From Nocardia brasiliensis ATCC 700358 (GTDB lineage Bacteria > Actinomycetota > Actinomycetes > Mycobacteriales > Mycobacteriaceae): a DNA stretch of 64,000 nucleotides. The position numbers and the translations under genes were made by a program. A model generated the notes under the pieces. It did not search any database. It was not told where the DNA came from and was given only the letters and a program-made list of their open reading frames with translations. The DNA lies in assembly GCF_000250675.2 (NCBI RefSeq), contig NC_018681.1, positions 2,604,001 to 2,668,000 on the forward strand, in the 5' to 3' direction. Of the stretch, positions 50,523 through 59,024 are shown one piece after another; within the stretch, counting starts at the first letter, position 1; the number at the start of each line of letters is the position of its first letter.

Positions 50523-52007
50523 ATGGTCGAACATTCTCCTCGGGCCCTGCGTACACCAGGGCCCATGCTCGAATTCCTGCGTGGCCGTGACGTTCTCGTC
50601 GCGGGCTGGGGTGTGTCGGGGCGCTCGCTGGTCGAGCCGCTGCGCGATATCGGGGCGCGCCCGGTGGTCACCGACGGCGGCGCCGCGGCGCTGGCCGAGG
50701 CGGCCGGGCTCGGCCTGGACATCGCCACCTGCGTCGAACTCGAATCCACCGACTGGAGCCGGTTCGCGCTGGTGATCACCAGTCCGGGCTGGCGGCCCGA
50801 TTCGCCGGTGCTGGCCGCGGCGGTCGCCGAGGGCACACCGGTCTGGGGTGACGTCGAATTCGCCTGGTGGGTCGATCAAGCCAGGATCTACGGGCCGGTG
50901 CGCAAGTGGCTGGTGATCACCGGGACCAACGGCAAGACCACCACCACGCAGATGACGCACGCCATCCTGCGCGCCGCGGGCATCCCCAGCGTCGCGTGCG
51001 GGAATATCGGCCTGCCGATCCTGGATGCCTTGCGGCGCAACCCCGGTCCGCAGGTGCTCGCCGTCGAGCTGTCCTCGTTCCAGCTGCACTGGGCGCCCTC
51101 GGTGCGCCCGGAGGCGGGCGTGGTGCTCAACGTGGCCGAGGATCACCTGGATTGGCACGGCGGCCTCGACGCCTACGCCGCGGCCAAAGCGCGCGCGCTG
51201 TTCGGCCGGGTCGGCGTGGTCGGGCTCGACGATCCGGTGGCGGCCTCGCTGGCCCGGCGCAGCAAGGCGCGCCGGACCGTCGGCTTCCGGATCGGCGTGC
51301 CCGCCGACGGCGAACTCGGCGTGGTCGACGGCAAACTGCTGGACCGCGCGTTCACCAAGGCCGCGATCCTGGCCGAGGTCGGCGACATCAGCCCGCCGGG
51401 ACCGGCAGGTGTCGCGGACGCGCTCGCGGCCGCCGCGCTCACCCGTGCCATCGACGTTGCCCCGCAGTTCATCCGGGAAGGCTTGATCGAGCACAAGGTC
51501 GGTCCGCACCGTTCGGCGTTCGTCGCCGAGGTGGGCGGCGTCGACTTCATCGATGACTCCAAGGCCACCAACCCGCATGCCGCGCGCACCGCGATCCTGG
51601 CGCACCCGCAGGTGGTCTGGGTCGCGGGCGGGCAGCTCAAGGGCGCCCAGATCGAGGATCTCGTGGAGGAGGTCGCCGATCGGCTGGTCGCCGTGGTGCT
51701 GATCGGGGCCGACGCGCCGGTTTTCGCCGCCGCATTGGCGCGACACGCGCCCGAGGTCCCGGTCGTCGAGCTGATCGCGGGAGACGATGCAGGGATGGGT
51801 GCGGACGCGTCGAGAACCGAGCAGGCCGACGCCGTGATGGCGCGGGCGGTACGGGCCGCGGCCGGGTACGCCCGTCGCGGGGACACCGTGCTGCTCGCCC
51901 CCGCCGCGGCGTCGTTGGACATGTTCACCGACTACACGCATCGGGGCCGCAGTTTCGCGGCGTCGGTGCACGCACTGGAAGACGGTGACGTCGGGCGGCA
52001 ACTATGA
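50523..52007 (+). CDS. murD: UDP-N-acetylmuramoyl-L-alanine--D-glutamate ligase
   Basis: MurD adds D-glutamate to UDP-MurNAc-L-Ala. The 494-residue ligase has an N-terminal Rossmann region (GRDVLVAGWGVSGRSLVEPL), ATP loop ITGTNGKTTTTQM, CGNIGLPILDAL, ELSSFQL and DDSKATNPHAARTAI. It starts 7 bases after mraY, the only small true gap in this run. The stop overlaps the start of a 21-codon bridging frame. Confidence 0.96.
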   Translation: MVEHSPRALRTPGPMLEFLRGRDVLVAGWGVSGRSLVEPLRDIGARPVVTDGGAAALAEAAGLGLDIATCVELESTDWSRFALVITSPGWRPDSPVLAAAVAEGTPVWGDVEFAWWVDQARIYGPVRKWLVITGTNGKTTTTQMTHAILRAAGIPSVACGNIGLPILDALRRNPGPQVLAVELSSFQLHWAPSVRPEAGVVLNVAEDHLDWHGGLDAYAAAKARALFGRVGVVGLDDPVAASLARRSKARRTVGFRIGVPADGELGVVDGKLLDRAFTKAAILAEVGDISPPGPAGVADALAAAALTRAIDVAPQFIREGLIEHKVGPHRSAFVAEVGGVDFIDDSKATNPHAARTAILAHPQVVWVAGGQLKGAQIEDLVEEVADRLVAVVLIGADAPVFAAALARHAPEVPVVELIAGDDAGMGADASRTEQADAVMARAVRAAAGYARRGDTVLLAPAAASLDMFTDYTHRGRSFAASVHALEDGDVGRQL

Positions 52008-52069
52008 CTTCGCGCCGTGCGCTCCGGCCTCGGAGACGGCAGCGCGGCGAAACCGTGGAGGGCTCGTGA
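52004..52069 (+). CDS. Bridging mini-ORF between murD and ftsW (21 aa)
   Basis: ATG overlaps the murD stop (ATGA, 52004-52007) and TGA overlaps the ftsW start (GTGA, 52066-52069). The 58-base gap is thus continuously translatable. The peptide is arginine-rich (MTSRRALRPRRRQRG...) and unlike any domain known to me. Confidence 0.4.
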   Translation: MTSRRALRPRRRQRGETVEGS

Positions 52070-53529
52070 GCGGCGCAGATCAGACGCACACCGCACGGCG
52101 GGTCGACCCGCGGGCCGGTGCCCGGTTCGTGGCCTGGCTCGCGCGGCCGCTCGCCTCCTTCCATCTGGTGGTCACCATCGCCACGCTGCTCACGGTGCTG
52201 GGCCTGGTGATGGTGCTCTCGGCGTCGAGCGTCGAGGCGTATGTCGATGGGGGCTCGGCGTATTCGCTGTTCATCCAGCAGGCGATGTTCGCGGCGATCG
52301 GTGCCGTGCTGTTCTATCTGGCGCTGCGAATTCCGTTGCGCAGGCTGCGCCAGTGGTCGTTCCCGCTGTTCGTGGTGTCGGTGCTCGGGCTGGTGCTGGT
52401 ACTGGTGCCCGGCATCGGTTCCAAGGTGCAGGGCGCCCGGCGCTGGATCGATCTCGGCTTCTTCTCGGTGCAGCCGTCGGAGATCGTCAAGGTCACGCTG
52501 GTCGTCTGGGGTGCGCACCTGCTGGCGTCGCGGCGGTCGGAGCACGCGTCGCTCAAGGACATCCTGATGCCGCTGGTGCCCGCGGGCCTGCTGGTGTGCC
52601 TGCTCGTGGTGGTGGAACCGAACCTGTCCACCACGATCGCGCTAGGCATCGTGCTCGCGGCGCTGCTCTGGTTCGGCGGGCTGCCGCTGCGCCTGTTCGT
52701 CACGATCGCGGTGTCGGGCATGATCGCCGCCGCGGTGCTCGCGCTCTCGGCCGGCTACCGCTCCGATCGGATGCGCGCGTTCTTCAATCCCGGTGACGAC
52801 CCGCAGGGCATCAATTACCAAGCGCGCCAAGCGCTGTACTCGCTGGCCGACGGCGGTATCTGGGGTCGCGGCCTCGGGCAGAGCCGGGCCAAGTGGAGCT
52901 ATCTGCCCAACTCGCACAACGACTTCATCTTCGCCATCATCGGCGAGGAACTCGGCTTCTTCGGCTGCGCCCTGGTGCTCGGACTGTTCGCGCTGTTCGT
53001 CTACACCGGCTTGCGTATCGCGAGCCGGTCGGTGGATCCGTTCCTGCGGCTGCTCACCGCGACCGCGACGACCTGGATCACCGGCCAGGCCCTGATCAAC
53101 ATCGGCTACGTGGTCGGGCTGCTGCCGGTGACCGGTCTGCAGCTGCCGCTGGTGTCGGCGGGCGGTTCGTCGCTGGCGATCACCCTGTTCATGTTCGGCA
53201 TCATCGCCAACGCGGCCCGGCACGAGCCCGAGGCGGTTTCGGCGTTGCACGCCGGACAGGACGGTAGATTCAGCAGGCTGCTGCGCCTGCCCAAACCTGA
53301 GGTGTACTCGCCGGCCCGGGCCGGTGCCGCCAGGGCGAAGTCCGCACAGCGGGGCAAGGCGCCGCGTGCGGGCAGACCGGCGGCGTTGCCGCCCGGCCGC
53401 CGCGGCCAGAGCGAACCGGGCAGGCGCCGCTCGCCGGAGAGCCGCGGCACCAGCTCGCTACGGGCCACCAGGGCATGGGAACCCAGCTATCCGGTCAACC
53501 ACGCAAGAGAACGGGGAAGATCTAGGTGA
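52066..53529 (+). CDS. ftsW: Septal peptidoglycan glycosyltransferase FtsW
   Basis: FtsW polymerises lipid II at the septum as a SEDS-family glycosyltransferase paired with FtsI. The 487-residue protein has ten membrane helices. Family landmarks include GARRWIDLGFFSVQPSEI, VVEPNLSTTIAL, GYRSDRM, GLGQSRAKWSYLPNSHNDFIFAIIGEELGF and GLQLPLVSAGGSSLAI. A basic, proline-rich C-terminal tail follows. The GTG at 52066 has a GTGGAGGG ribosome site; the ATG at 51985 lies inside murD and was rejected. The stop overlaps murG (GTGA). Confidence 0.96.
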   Translation: MSGADQTHTARRVDPRAGARFVAWLARPLASFHLVVTIATLLTVLGLVMVLSASSVEAYVDGGSAYSLFIQQAMFAAIGAVLFYLALRIPLRRLRQWSFPLFVVSVLGLVLVLVPGIGSKVQGARRWIDLGFFSVQPSEIVKVTLVVWGAHLLASRRSEHASLKDILMPLVPAGLLVCLLVVVEPNLSTTIALGIVLAALLWFGGLPLRLFVTIAVSGMIAAAVLALSAGYRSDRMRAFFNPGDDPQGINYQARQALYSLADGGIWGRGLGQSRAKWSYLPNSHNDFIFAIIGEELGFFGCALVLGLFALFVYTGLRIASRSVDPFLRLLTATATTWITGQALINIGYVVGLLPVTGLQLPLVSAGGSSLAITLFMFGIIANAARHEPEAVSALHAGQDGRFSRLLRLPKPEVYSPARAGAARAKSAQRGKAPRAGRPAALPPGRRGQSEPGRRRSPESRGTSSLRATRAWEPSYPVNHARERGRSR

Positions 53530-54623
53530 TCTCGGTAATCGTCGCCGGCGGCGGCACGGCGGGCCACATCGAGCCGGCGCTGGCGGTGGCGGACGCGCTG
53601 CGACGGCTCGACGATTCGATCCGGGTGACGGCGCTCGGTACCGAACGCGGCCTGGAAACCCGCCTGATCCCCGAACGCGGTTATCCGCTCGAGCTGATCC
53701 CGCCGGTTCCGTTGCCCCGCAAGCCGACCACCGATCTGCTGCGGTTGCCCGGCCGGGTGCGCGCCTCGGTGGCGCAGGCCCGCGCGGTGATCGATCGGGT
53801 CGAGGCGGATGTGATCGTCGGGTTCGGCGGCTACGTGGCACTGCCCGCGTACCTGGCCGCCGGGCCGGGGCTGCTGCGCCGCCGGCGCGCGGTGCCGGTG
53901 GTGGTGCACGAGGCCAACGCCAAGGCCGGTATCGCGAACAAGGTCGGCGCCCGGCGCGCGCGCCGCGTGCTCGCGGCGGTGCCGGATTCCGGGCTGGCCG
54001 GGGCGCAGGTCGTCGGCATCCCGGTGCGCGCGGCCATCACCACGCTGGATCGCGCCGCGTTGCGCGCCGAGGCCCGGGCGCATTTCGGGTTGCCCGCCGA
54101 GGGACCGGTACTGCTGGTGTTCGGCGGCTCGCAGGGCGCGGTGAGCCTGAACGACGCGGTGTCCGGCGCCGCGGCGCAACTGGCCGCGGCGGGTATCTCG
54201 GTGCTGCACGCGCACGGCCCCAAGAACACCCTCGAGGTCGCGGCCGGCGACGGTGCGGCGCGCTATGTCGCGGTGCCGTATCTTTCCCGGATGGACCTCG
54301 CCTACGCCGCCGCCGACGCGGTGGTCTGCCGGTCGGGCGCGATGACCGTCGCCGAGGTGTCGGCGGTCGGGCTGCCCGCGTTCTACGTGCCACTGCCGCA
54401 CGGCAACGGTGAGCAGGAGCTCAACGCTGGGCCGGTGGTCCGGCAGGGCGGTGGCAGAATTGTCCCCGATTCGGAGCTGACGCCGAAATACGTGATCGAC
54501 GAGGTGATTCCGCTGCTCATGGACCCCGCACGGCTGATCGAGATGGGCCGTGCCGCCGCCGGTGCCGGGCACCGCGACGCCGCCGACGAGGTGGCGCGCA
54601 TCGTGCTGGGGGTCGCCGGATGA
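53526..54623 (+). CDS. murG: UDP-N-acetylglucosamine--lipid I N-acetylglucosaminyltransferase
   Basis: MurG makes lipid II on the inner face of the membrane. The 365-residue GT-B enzyme has the N-terminal glycine motif VAGGGTAGHIEPALAVADAL, GFGGYVALPAYLA, VVVHEANAKAGIANK, VFGGSQGAVSLND and the donor-site motif VCRSGAMTVAEVSAVGLPAFYVPLPHGNGEQELNA. It overlaps ftsW and murC by 4 bases each. Confidence 0.97.
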   Translation: MISVIVAGGGTAGHIEPALAVADALRRLDDSIRVTALGTERGLETRLIPERGYPLELIPPVPLPRKPTTDLLRLPGRVRASVAQARAVIDRVEADVIVGFGGYVALPAYLAAGPGLLRRRRAVPVVVHEANAKAGIANKVGARRARRVLAAVPDSGLAGAQVVGIPVRAAITTLDRAALRAEARAHFGLPAEGPVLLVFGGSQGAVSLNDAVSGAAAQLAAAGISVLHAHGPKNTLEVAAGDGAARYVAVPYLSRMDLAYAAADAVVCRSGAMTVAEVSAVGLPAFYVPLPHGNGEQELNAGPVVRQGGGRIVPDSELTPKYVIDEVIPLLMDPARLIEMGRAAAGAGHRDAADEVARIVLGVAG

Positions 54624-56110
54624 CCGACGAGGACCTTTCGGCGTTGCCGCCCGCACTCGAACGGGTGCACATGGTCGGCATCGGCGGTGCCGGGATGTCC
54701 GGTATCGCGCGGATCCTGTTGTCCCGCGGCGGCGCCGTGTCCGGGTCGGACGCCAAGGAGAGCCGCGGGGTGCTCGCGCTGCGGGCGCGCGGCGCGCAGG
54801 TGCGCATCGGGCACGACGCCAGCGCGCTGGACCTGCTGCCCGGCGGCCCGACCGTGGTGGTCACCACCTACGCGGCCATCCCGAAGACCAATCCCGAACT
54901 GGTGGAAGCGAATCGGCGCGAGATTCCGGTGCTGCTGCGCCCGGCCGTGCTCGCCTCCCTGATGCAGGGACATCGCACGCTGCTGGTGTCGGGTACCCAC
55001 GGCAAGACCTCCACCACCTCGATGCTCATCGTGTCGCTGCAGCACTGCGGCTTCGATCCGTCCTTCGCGGTGGGCGGGGAGTTGAACGAGGCGGGCACCA
55101 ACGCGCACCACGGCACCGGGGACATCTTCGTCGCTGAAGCCGACGAGAGCGACGGGTCGCTGCTGCAGTACGAGCCGGACGTCGCGGTGGTCACCAACAT
55201 CGAATCCGATCACCTGGACTTCTTCGGCACCGACGAGGCCTATGTGCAGGTCTTCGACGATTTCGCCGACCGGTTGAACGCGGGCGGGCTGCTCGTGGTC
55301 TGCCTGGACGATCCCGGTTCGTTCGCGCTGGCCGAGCGGGTCGGCGCGCGCCTGGCCGAGAAGAACGTGCAGGTACTCGGTTACGGCTCCGGCGAACTCG
55401 CCGACGCGCCGGTGCCGGTCGGGGTGCGGCTGCACAGCTGGGAGCCGCGCGACGTCGGCGGTATCGCCCAGTTCCAGCTCGCCGACGAGGCCGCGCCGCG
55501 CACCCTGCGGTTGTCGGTGCCGGGCAGGCACATGGCCTTGAACGCGCTCGCCGCGCTGCTCGCGGCCCGCGCCGCCGGGGCCGACGTGGACGAGATCGTG
55601 CAGGGGCTGGAGGGTTTCGGCGGTGTGCACCGGCGCTTCCAGTTCGCGGGCCGGGAGAACGGCGTGCGCGTCTTCGACGATTACGCCCATCACCCGACCG
55701 AGGTGCGCGCGGTGCTCGGCGCCGCCGCCGAACTGGTGCAGCAGGAGGCCCGCGACGGCGCCCGCTCCCGGCAGGGGCGCGTCATCGTGGTGTTCCAGCC
55801 GCATCTGTACAGCCGCACCGCGACGTTCGCCGCGGAGTTCGGCACCGCGCTCAGCCTCGCCGACGAGGTGGTCGTGCTCGATGTGTACGGCGCGCGCGAG
55901 AAACCACTGCCCGGGGTGAACGGGGCACTGGTGGCCCAGTCGGTCACCAAACCCGTGCACTACCAACCCGATATGTCGCGGGTGGGCAGGCAGGTCGCCC
56001 GGCTCGCGCTGCCCGGCGACGTCGTGATCACCATGGGCGCGGGCGATGTGACGATGCTCGGCAGTCAGATCCTGGACGGTTTACGGGCGCGGCCCCAGTA
56101 CGGGCGATGA
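54620..56110 (+). CDS. murC: UDP-N-acetylmuramate--L-alanine ligase
   Basis: MurC adds L-alanine to UDP-MurNAc. The 496-residue ligase has VHMVGIGGAGMSGIARIL, ATP loop VSGTHGKTSTTSMLI, VAEADESDGSLL, NIESDHLDFFG, VFDDYAHHPTEV and VVFQPHLYSRTATF. Its stop overlaps the start of a 19-codon frame that leads to ftsQ. Confidence 0.97.
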   Translation: MTDEDLSALPPALERVHMVGIGGAGMSGIARILLSRGGAVSGSDAKESRGVLALRARGAQVRIGHDASALDLLPGGPTVVVTTYAAIPKTNPELVEANRREIPVLLRPAVLASLMQGHRTLLVSGTHGKTSTTSMLIVSLQHCGFDPSFAVGGELNEAGTNAHHGTGDIFVAEADESDGSLLQYEPDVAVVTNIESDHLDFFGTDEAYVQVFDDFADRLNAGGLLVVCLDDPGSFALAERVGARLAEKNVQVLGYGSGELADAPVPVGVRLHSWEPRDVGGIAQFQLADEAAPRTLRLSVPGRHMALNALAALLAARAAGADVDEIVQGLEGFGGVHRRFQFAGRENGVRVFDDYAHHPTEVRAVLGAAAELVQQEARDGARSRQGRVIVVFQPHLYSRTATFAAEFGTALSLADEVVVLDVYGAREKPLPGVNGALVAQSVTKPVHYQPDMSRVGRQVARLALPGDVVITMGAGDVTMLGSQILDGLRARPQYGR

Positions 56111-56166
56111 GCGCCGAGACGAAGCGGCCGCGCACGCACCGGTGGCCCGGCGGAGCGGAGTCGTGA
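56107..56166 (+). CDS. Bridging mini-ORF between murC and ftsQ (19 aa)
   Basis: The ATG overlaps the murC stop (ATGA, 56107-56110), and the TGA shares its last base with the ftsQ ATG (TGATG, 56164-56168). The peptide begins MSAETKR, faintly like the MSERSER leaders, and ends AES. It contains GGCGGAGCGGAG, which also provides the ftsQ ribosome site. Confidence 0.4.
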   Translation: MSAETKRPRTHRWPGGAES

Positions 56167-56912
56167 TGGCGAGGCGTGGCAGCAGGCGCGCGGGCGAGGC
56201 GCGGCGCGGGTTCGCCGCGGCGCGTTCGGCCGGTGCGCTGTTCGGCGCGGACGGGATCCGGCGCTTCTGGTGGTGGGGATTGCTGGGCGTGTGCGTCCTT
56301 GCGATCGTCGCGGCCGTCGCGTGGTTCACGCCGGTGCTCTCGGTGCGCACCGTCAAGATCGACGGCGCGGTCGCGGTGCCCGAACAACAGGTGCGCGAAC
56401 TGCTCGAAATTCCGTCGGGGCGCTCGATGTTGCGCATCGATACCACCGAGATCGCGCGGCGGGTGGCGAGTATTCCCAAGGTGCGCACAGCCCGGGTGCA
56501 GCGCGTTTTTCCGTCGACGGTGAAAGTGACCGTCGTCGAGCGGGTTCCGGTGTTGTTTTTCGAGAGTCCGCAGGGCGCGCACCTGTTGGACGCGGAGAGC
56601 GTGGAATTCGCGATCGAACCGGCGCCGATCGGGGTGCCGAAGTTGATCACCGATCATCCCGCGAGCGACGCCCCGGTCACCAAGGCCGCGGTCGCGGTGC
56701 TCACCGTGCTGCCGCCTGCGCTGGGCATTCAGGTGGACGAGGTTGTGGCACGGTCCATTTCAGATATTTCCCTGAATCTGAAGGATGGGCGCACGGTACT
56801 CTGGGGCGGGATGAACGACGCCGAGCGCAAGTCGGCGGTCGTACTGCCGCTGTTGACCCGCCCCGGAACGGTGTTCGATGTTTCGAGTCCTAATCTGGTC
56901 ACGGTAAAGTGA
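56166..56912 (+). CDS. ftsQ: Cell division protein FtsQ
   Basis: FtsQ is a bitopic divisome protein. The 248-residue form has a basic cytoplasmic N-terminus, one helix (FWWWGLLGVCVLAIVAAVAW) and a POTRA domain starting VLSVRTVKIDGAVAVPEQQVRELLEIPSGRSMLRID, followed by VRTARVQRVFPSTVKVTVVERVPV. The ATG at 56166 was taken because it is preceded by a ribosome site and overlaps the bridging frame; GTG 56142 is an alternative that adds eight residues. Confidence 0.93.
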   Translation: MARRGSRRAGEARRGFAAARSAGALFGADGIRRFWWWGLLGVCVLAIVAAVAWFTPVLSVRTVKIDGAVAVPEQQVRELLEIPSGRSMLRIDTTEIARRVASIPKVRTARVQRVFPSTVKVTVVERVPVLFFESPQGAHLLDAESVEFAIEPAPIGVPKLITDHPASDAPVTKAAVAVLTVLPPALGIQVDEVVARSISDISLNLKDGRTVLWGGMNDAERKSAVVLPLLTRPGTVFDVSSPNLVTVK

Positions 56913-57085
56913 TCGATACCCATTGCGCCCGCGTCGAATTGCAGTATTCGACGGGCGGCGCTCGCGGTCCCCTCGTGGATCTGCGAGCCGCTGCCTCCGG
57001 GCCGGGCGCTCACGCCGCCGCGCTCGTACAGGGCGGCAGGCGGGGCGCCAGGGGGCAACCGTTCACCATACTTCGTGTGGGTCGG

Positions 57086-57126
57086 CGAAACGAGAGGGAT
57101 CACACAAGATTCTGTGTCTCGTTTCG
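57086..57126. terminator. Bulged inverted repeat between ftsQ and ftsZ
   Basis: CGAAACGAG (57086-57094) pairs with CTCGTTTCG (57118-57126), and ACACA pairs with TGTGT inside. It lies 174 bases after ftsQ and 60 bases before the ftsZ promoter, so it could end the upstream transcript. The rest of 56913-57183 shows no other feature. Confidence 0.45.
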
Positions 57127-57183
57127 GCGCGCCTGCGCGCGGTTTGCGGCGGCGGCGAATAGCGTTCCGCAGCAGTCGGATAC

Positions 57184-57221
57184 TTGACATAACGCTAACC
57201 CTATGGTTCAGCTTTAGGGTT
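57184..57221 (+). promoter_or_regulatory. ftsZ promoter region with AACCCTA/TAGGGTT palindrome
   Basis: A consensus TTGACA (57184-57189) is followed by the inverted repeat AACCCTA (57197-57203) and TAGGGTT (57215-57221) with an 11-base centre, which overlaps the expected -10 zone. The ftsZ start is 102 bases further on. The palindrome is a good operator candidate for cell-cycle control of ftsZ. Confidence 0.6.
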
Positions 57222-57323
57222 TGCCCGAGTGGCGGTGCGCTGAGGACAGCCGCTCAGGCGAAACCGGCGGAGTGTCTCGAATCCGAAAACGACAGGCTTT
57301 AGATCGAAGGAAGGCGAGAGCCC

Positions 57324-58550
57324 ATGACGCCCCCGCACAACTACCTTGCCGTGATCAAGGTCGTCGGTATCGGCGGCGGCGGTGTGAATGCCGTCAACCG
57401 GATGATCGAACAGGGTCTCAAAGGTGTCGAGTTCATCGCGGTCAATACCGACGCGCAGGCTCTGCTGATGAGTGATGCCGACGTCAAGCTCGACGTCGGC
57501 CGGGAACTCACCCGTGGTCTCGGGGCGGGCGCCGACCCCGAGGTCGGTCGCAAGGCGGCCGAGGACCACAAGGACGAGATCGAAGAGGTGCTCAAGGGCG
57601 CCGACATGGTCTTCGTGACGGCGGGTGAGGGCGGTGGCACCGGCACCGGCGGTGCGCCGGTCGTCGCCCAGATCGCCCGCAAGCTCGGCGCGCTGACCAT
57701 CGGCGTGGTCACCCGCCCGTTCTCGTTCGAGGGCAAGCGGCGCGGCAACCAGGCCGAGGTCGGCATCAACCAGCTGCGCGAATCCTGCGACACGCTCATC
57801 GTGATCCCGAACGACCGGCTGCTCCAGCTCGGCGACGCGGCGGTCAGCCTGATGGACGCGTTCCGCTCGGCCGACGAGGTGCTGCTCAACGGTGTGCAGG
57901 GCATCACCGACCTGATCACCACGCCGGGTCTGATCAACGTCGACTTCGCCGACGTCAAGAGCGTGATGTCCGGCGCGGGCAGCGCCCTGATGGGCATCGG
58001 CTCGGCCCGCGGCGAGGGCCGTTCGGTGAAAGCGGCCGAGTCCGCGATCAATTCGCCGCTGCTCGAGGCGTCGATGGACGGCGCGCACGGCGTGCTGCTG
58101 TCGATCGCGGGCGGCTCGGACCTCGGCCTGTTCGAGATCAACGAGGCGGCCTCGCTGGTGCAGGAGGCCGCGCATATCGAGGCCAACATCATCTTCGGCA
58201 CGGTGATCGACGATTCGCTCGGCGACGAGGTGCGCGTCACCGTGATCGCCGCGGGCTTCGACGGCGGCGGGCCGGCCCGGCGGACCTTCGACACCGCCGG
58301 ACGCAGCACCATCGGCTCGGCCCGCTCCGGCGAGATCGGCCAGAACCGCAGCACCGAGGTCGCCGCCCGCAGCACCGACACCGCGGCCGCCGGCGCGAGC
58401 GCCTCGACCCGCGGCGCCGTACCGAGCTACCGCGACTCCGAACGCGCCCGGCTGGCCGAGCCCACGGTCGCCAACAACCCGCGCGCACACATCGAACCCC
58501 CCGACGATGACGACGACGATGTCGACGTCCCGTCCTTCATGCGCCGCTAG
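57324..58550 (+). CDS. ftsZ: Cell division protein FtsZ
   Basis: FtsZ is the tubulin-like GTPase that forms the division ring. The 408-residue protein has KVVGIGGGGVNAVNRMIE, the tubulin signature EGGGTGTGGAPVVA, TRPFSFEGKRR, NDRLLQLGDAAVSLMDAF and LFEINEAASLV. After a variable linker it ends with an acidic run and the conserved tail VDVPSFMRR that binds SepF and FtsW. AAGGAAGG precedes the ATG. No ftsA gene is present between ftsQ and ftsZ, as expected for this order. Confidence 0.98.
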   Translation: MTPPHNYLAVIKVVGIGGGGVNAVNRMIEQGLKGVEFIAVNTDAQALLMSDADVKLDVGRELTRGLGAGADPEVGRKAAEDHKDEIEEVLKGADMVFVTAGEGGGTGTGGAPVVAQIARKLGALTIGVVTRPFSFEGKRRGNQAEVGINQLRESCDTLIVIPNDRLLQLGDAAVSLMDAFRSADEVLLNGVQGITDLITTPGLINVDFADVKSVMSGAGSALMGIGSARGEGRSVKAAESAINSPLLEASMDGAHGVLLSIAGGSDLGLFEINEAASLVQEAAHIEANIIFGTVIDDSLGDEVRVTVIAAGFDGGGPARRTFDTAGRSTIGSARSGEIGQNRSTEVAARSTDTAAAGASASTRGAVPSYRDSERARLAEPTVANNPRAHIEPPDDDDDDVDVPSFMRR

Positions 58551-58577
58551 CTCGAGCCCCACGCCGCCGCCGCGCGG

Positions 58578-58636
58578 CACAGAGCGTCCGCACGCCGCAC
58601 AGCAGACCATCCTGTGCGATGTGCGGACGCTCTGTG
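58578..58636 (+). terminator. Two-tier hairpin after ftsZ
   Basis: A perfect 16-bp outer stem (CACAGAGCGTCCGCAC at 58578-58593, complement at 58621-58636) encloses a second 6-bp stem (GCACAG 58597-58602 with CTGTGC 58612-58617). It begins 27 bases after the ftsZ stop and is the obvious end of the division-cluster transcript. Confidence 0.75.
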
Positions 58637-58676
58637 GTTCGCGCCACCGCAGTGTGATGGCCGCGCGCCTTCTCGT

Positions 58677-58905
58677 GGGATGCGCGGGTGTTCGCGGGAT
58701 GCGCGTCTTCTCGCGGGATGCGCGGGTGTTCGCGGGACGCGCGCCTTCTCGCGGGACGCGCGGGTGTTCGCGGGATGCGCGGGTGTTCGCGGGATGCGCG
58801 GGTGTTCGCGGGATGCGCGTCTTCTCGCGGGATGCGCGGGTGTTCGCGGGACGCGCGCCTTCTCGCGGGACGCGCGCCTCTTCTTGCGGTGCGCCCGTGT
58901 TCGTC
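58677..58905. repeat. 19-bp tandem repeat array between ftsZ and pgeF
   Basis: About 12 units of 19 bases share GGGAYGCGCG and alternate between GGTGTTCGC, TCTTCTCGC and CCTTCTCGC endings. An 86-base block starting at 58677 recurs exactly at 58791, an offset of 114 bases or six units, so there is a higher-order period. Because 19 is not a multiple of three, a frame through it repeats every 19 residues (RDARVFAG type). I treat this as repeat DNA, not a gene. The remainder of 58906-59011 shows no feature. Confidence 0.85.
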
Positions 58906-59011
58906 GGCGATTTCGCGCGCGGCGTGACGGTCTGCGCGCGGCGTGCGGGTTCGGGTGTGGCAGTGGGCTGCTCCCTAAGAAAGCGTTCGGGAGTCGTTAA
59001 GGGGTGACGAC

Positions 59012-59017
59012 TAGGCT
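59012..59017 (+). promoter_or_regulatory. -10 hexamer of a leaderless pgeF transcript
   Basis: TAGGCT is followed by seven bases and ATG at 59025. This places the pgeF start codon at the likely 5' end of the mRNA. Confidence 0.55.
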
Positions 59018-59024
59018 CGAGTGC

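Noticed and set aside
58507..59007. Plus-strand frame of RDARVFAG-type repeats
   Set aside because: The repeat period is 19 bases, not a multiple of three, and there is no ribosome site; the peptide repeat is a product of the DNA array.
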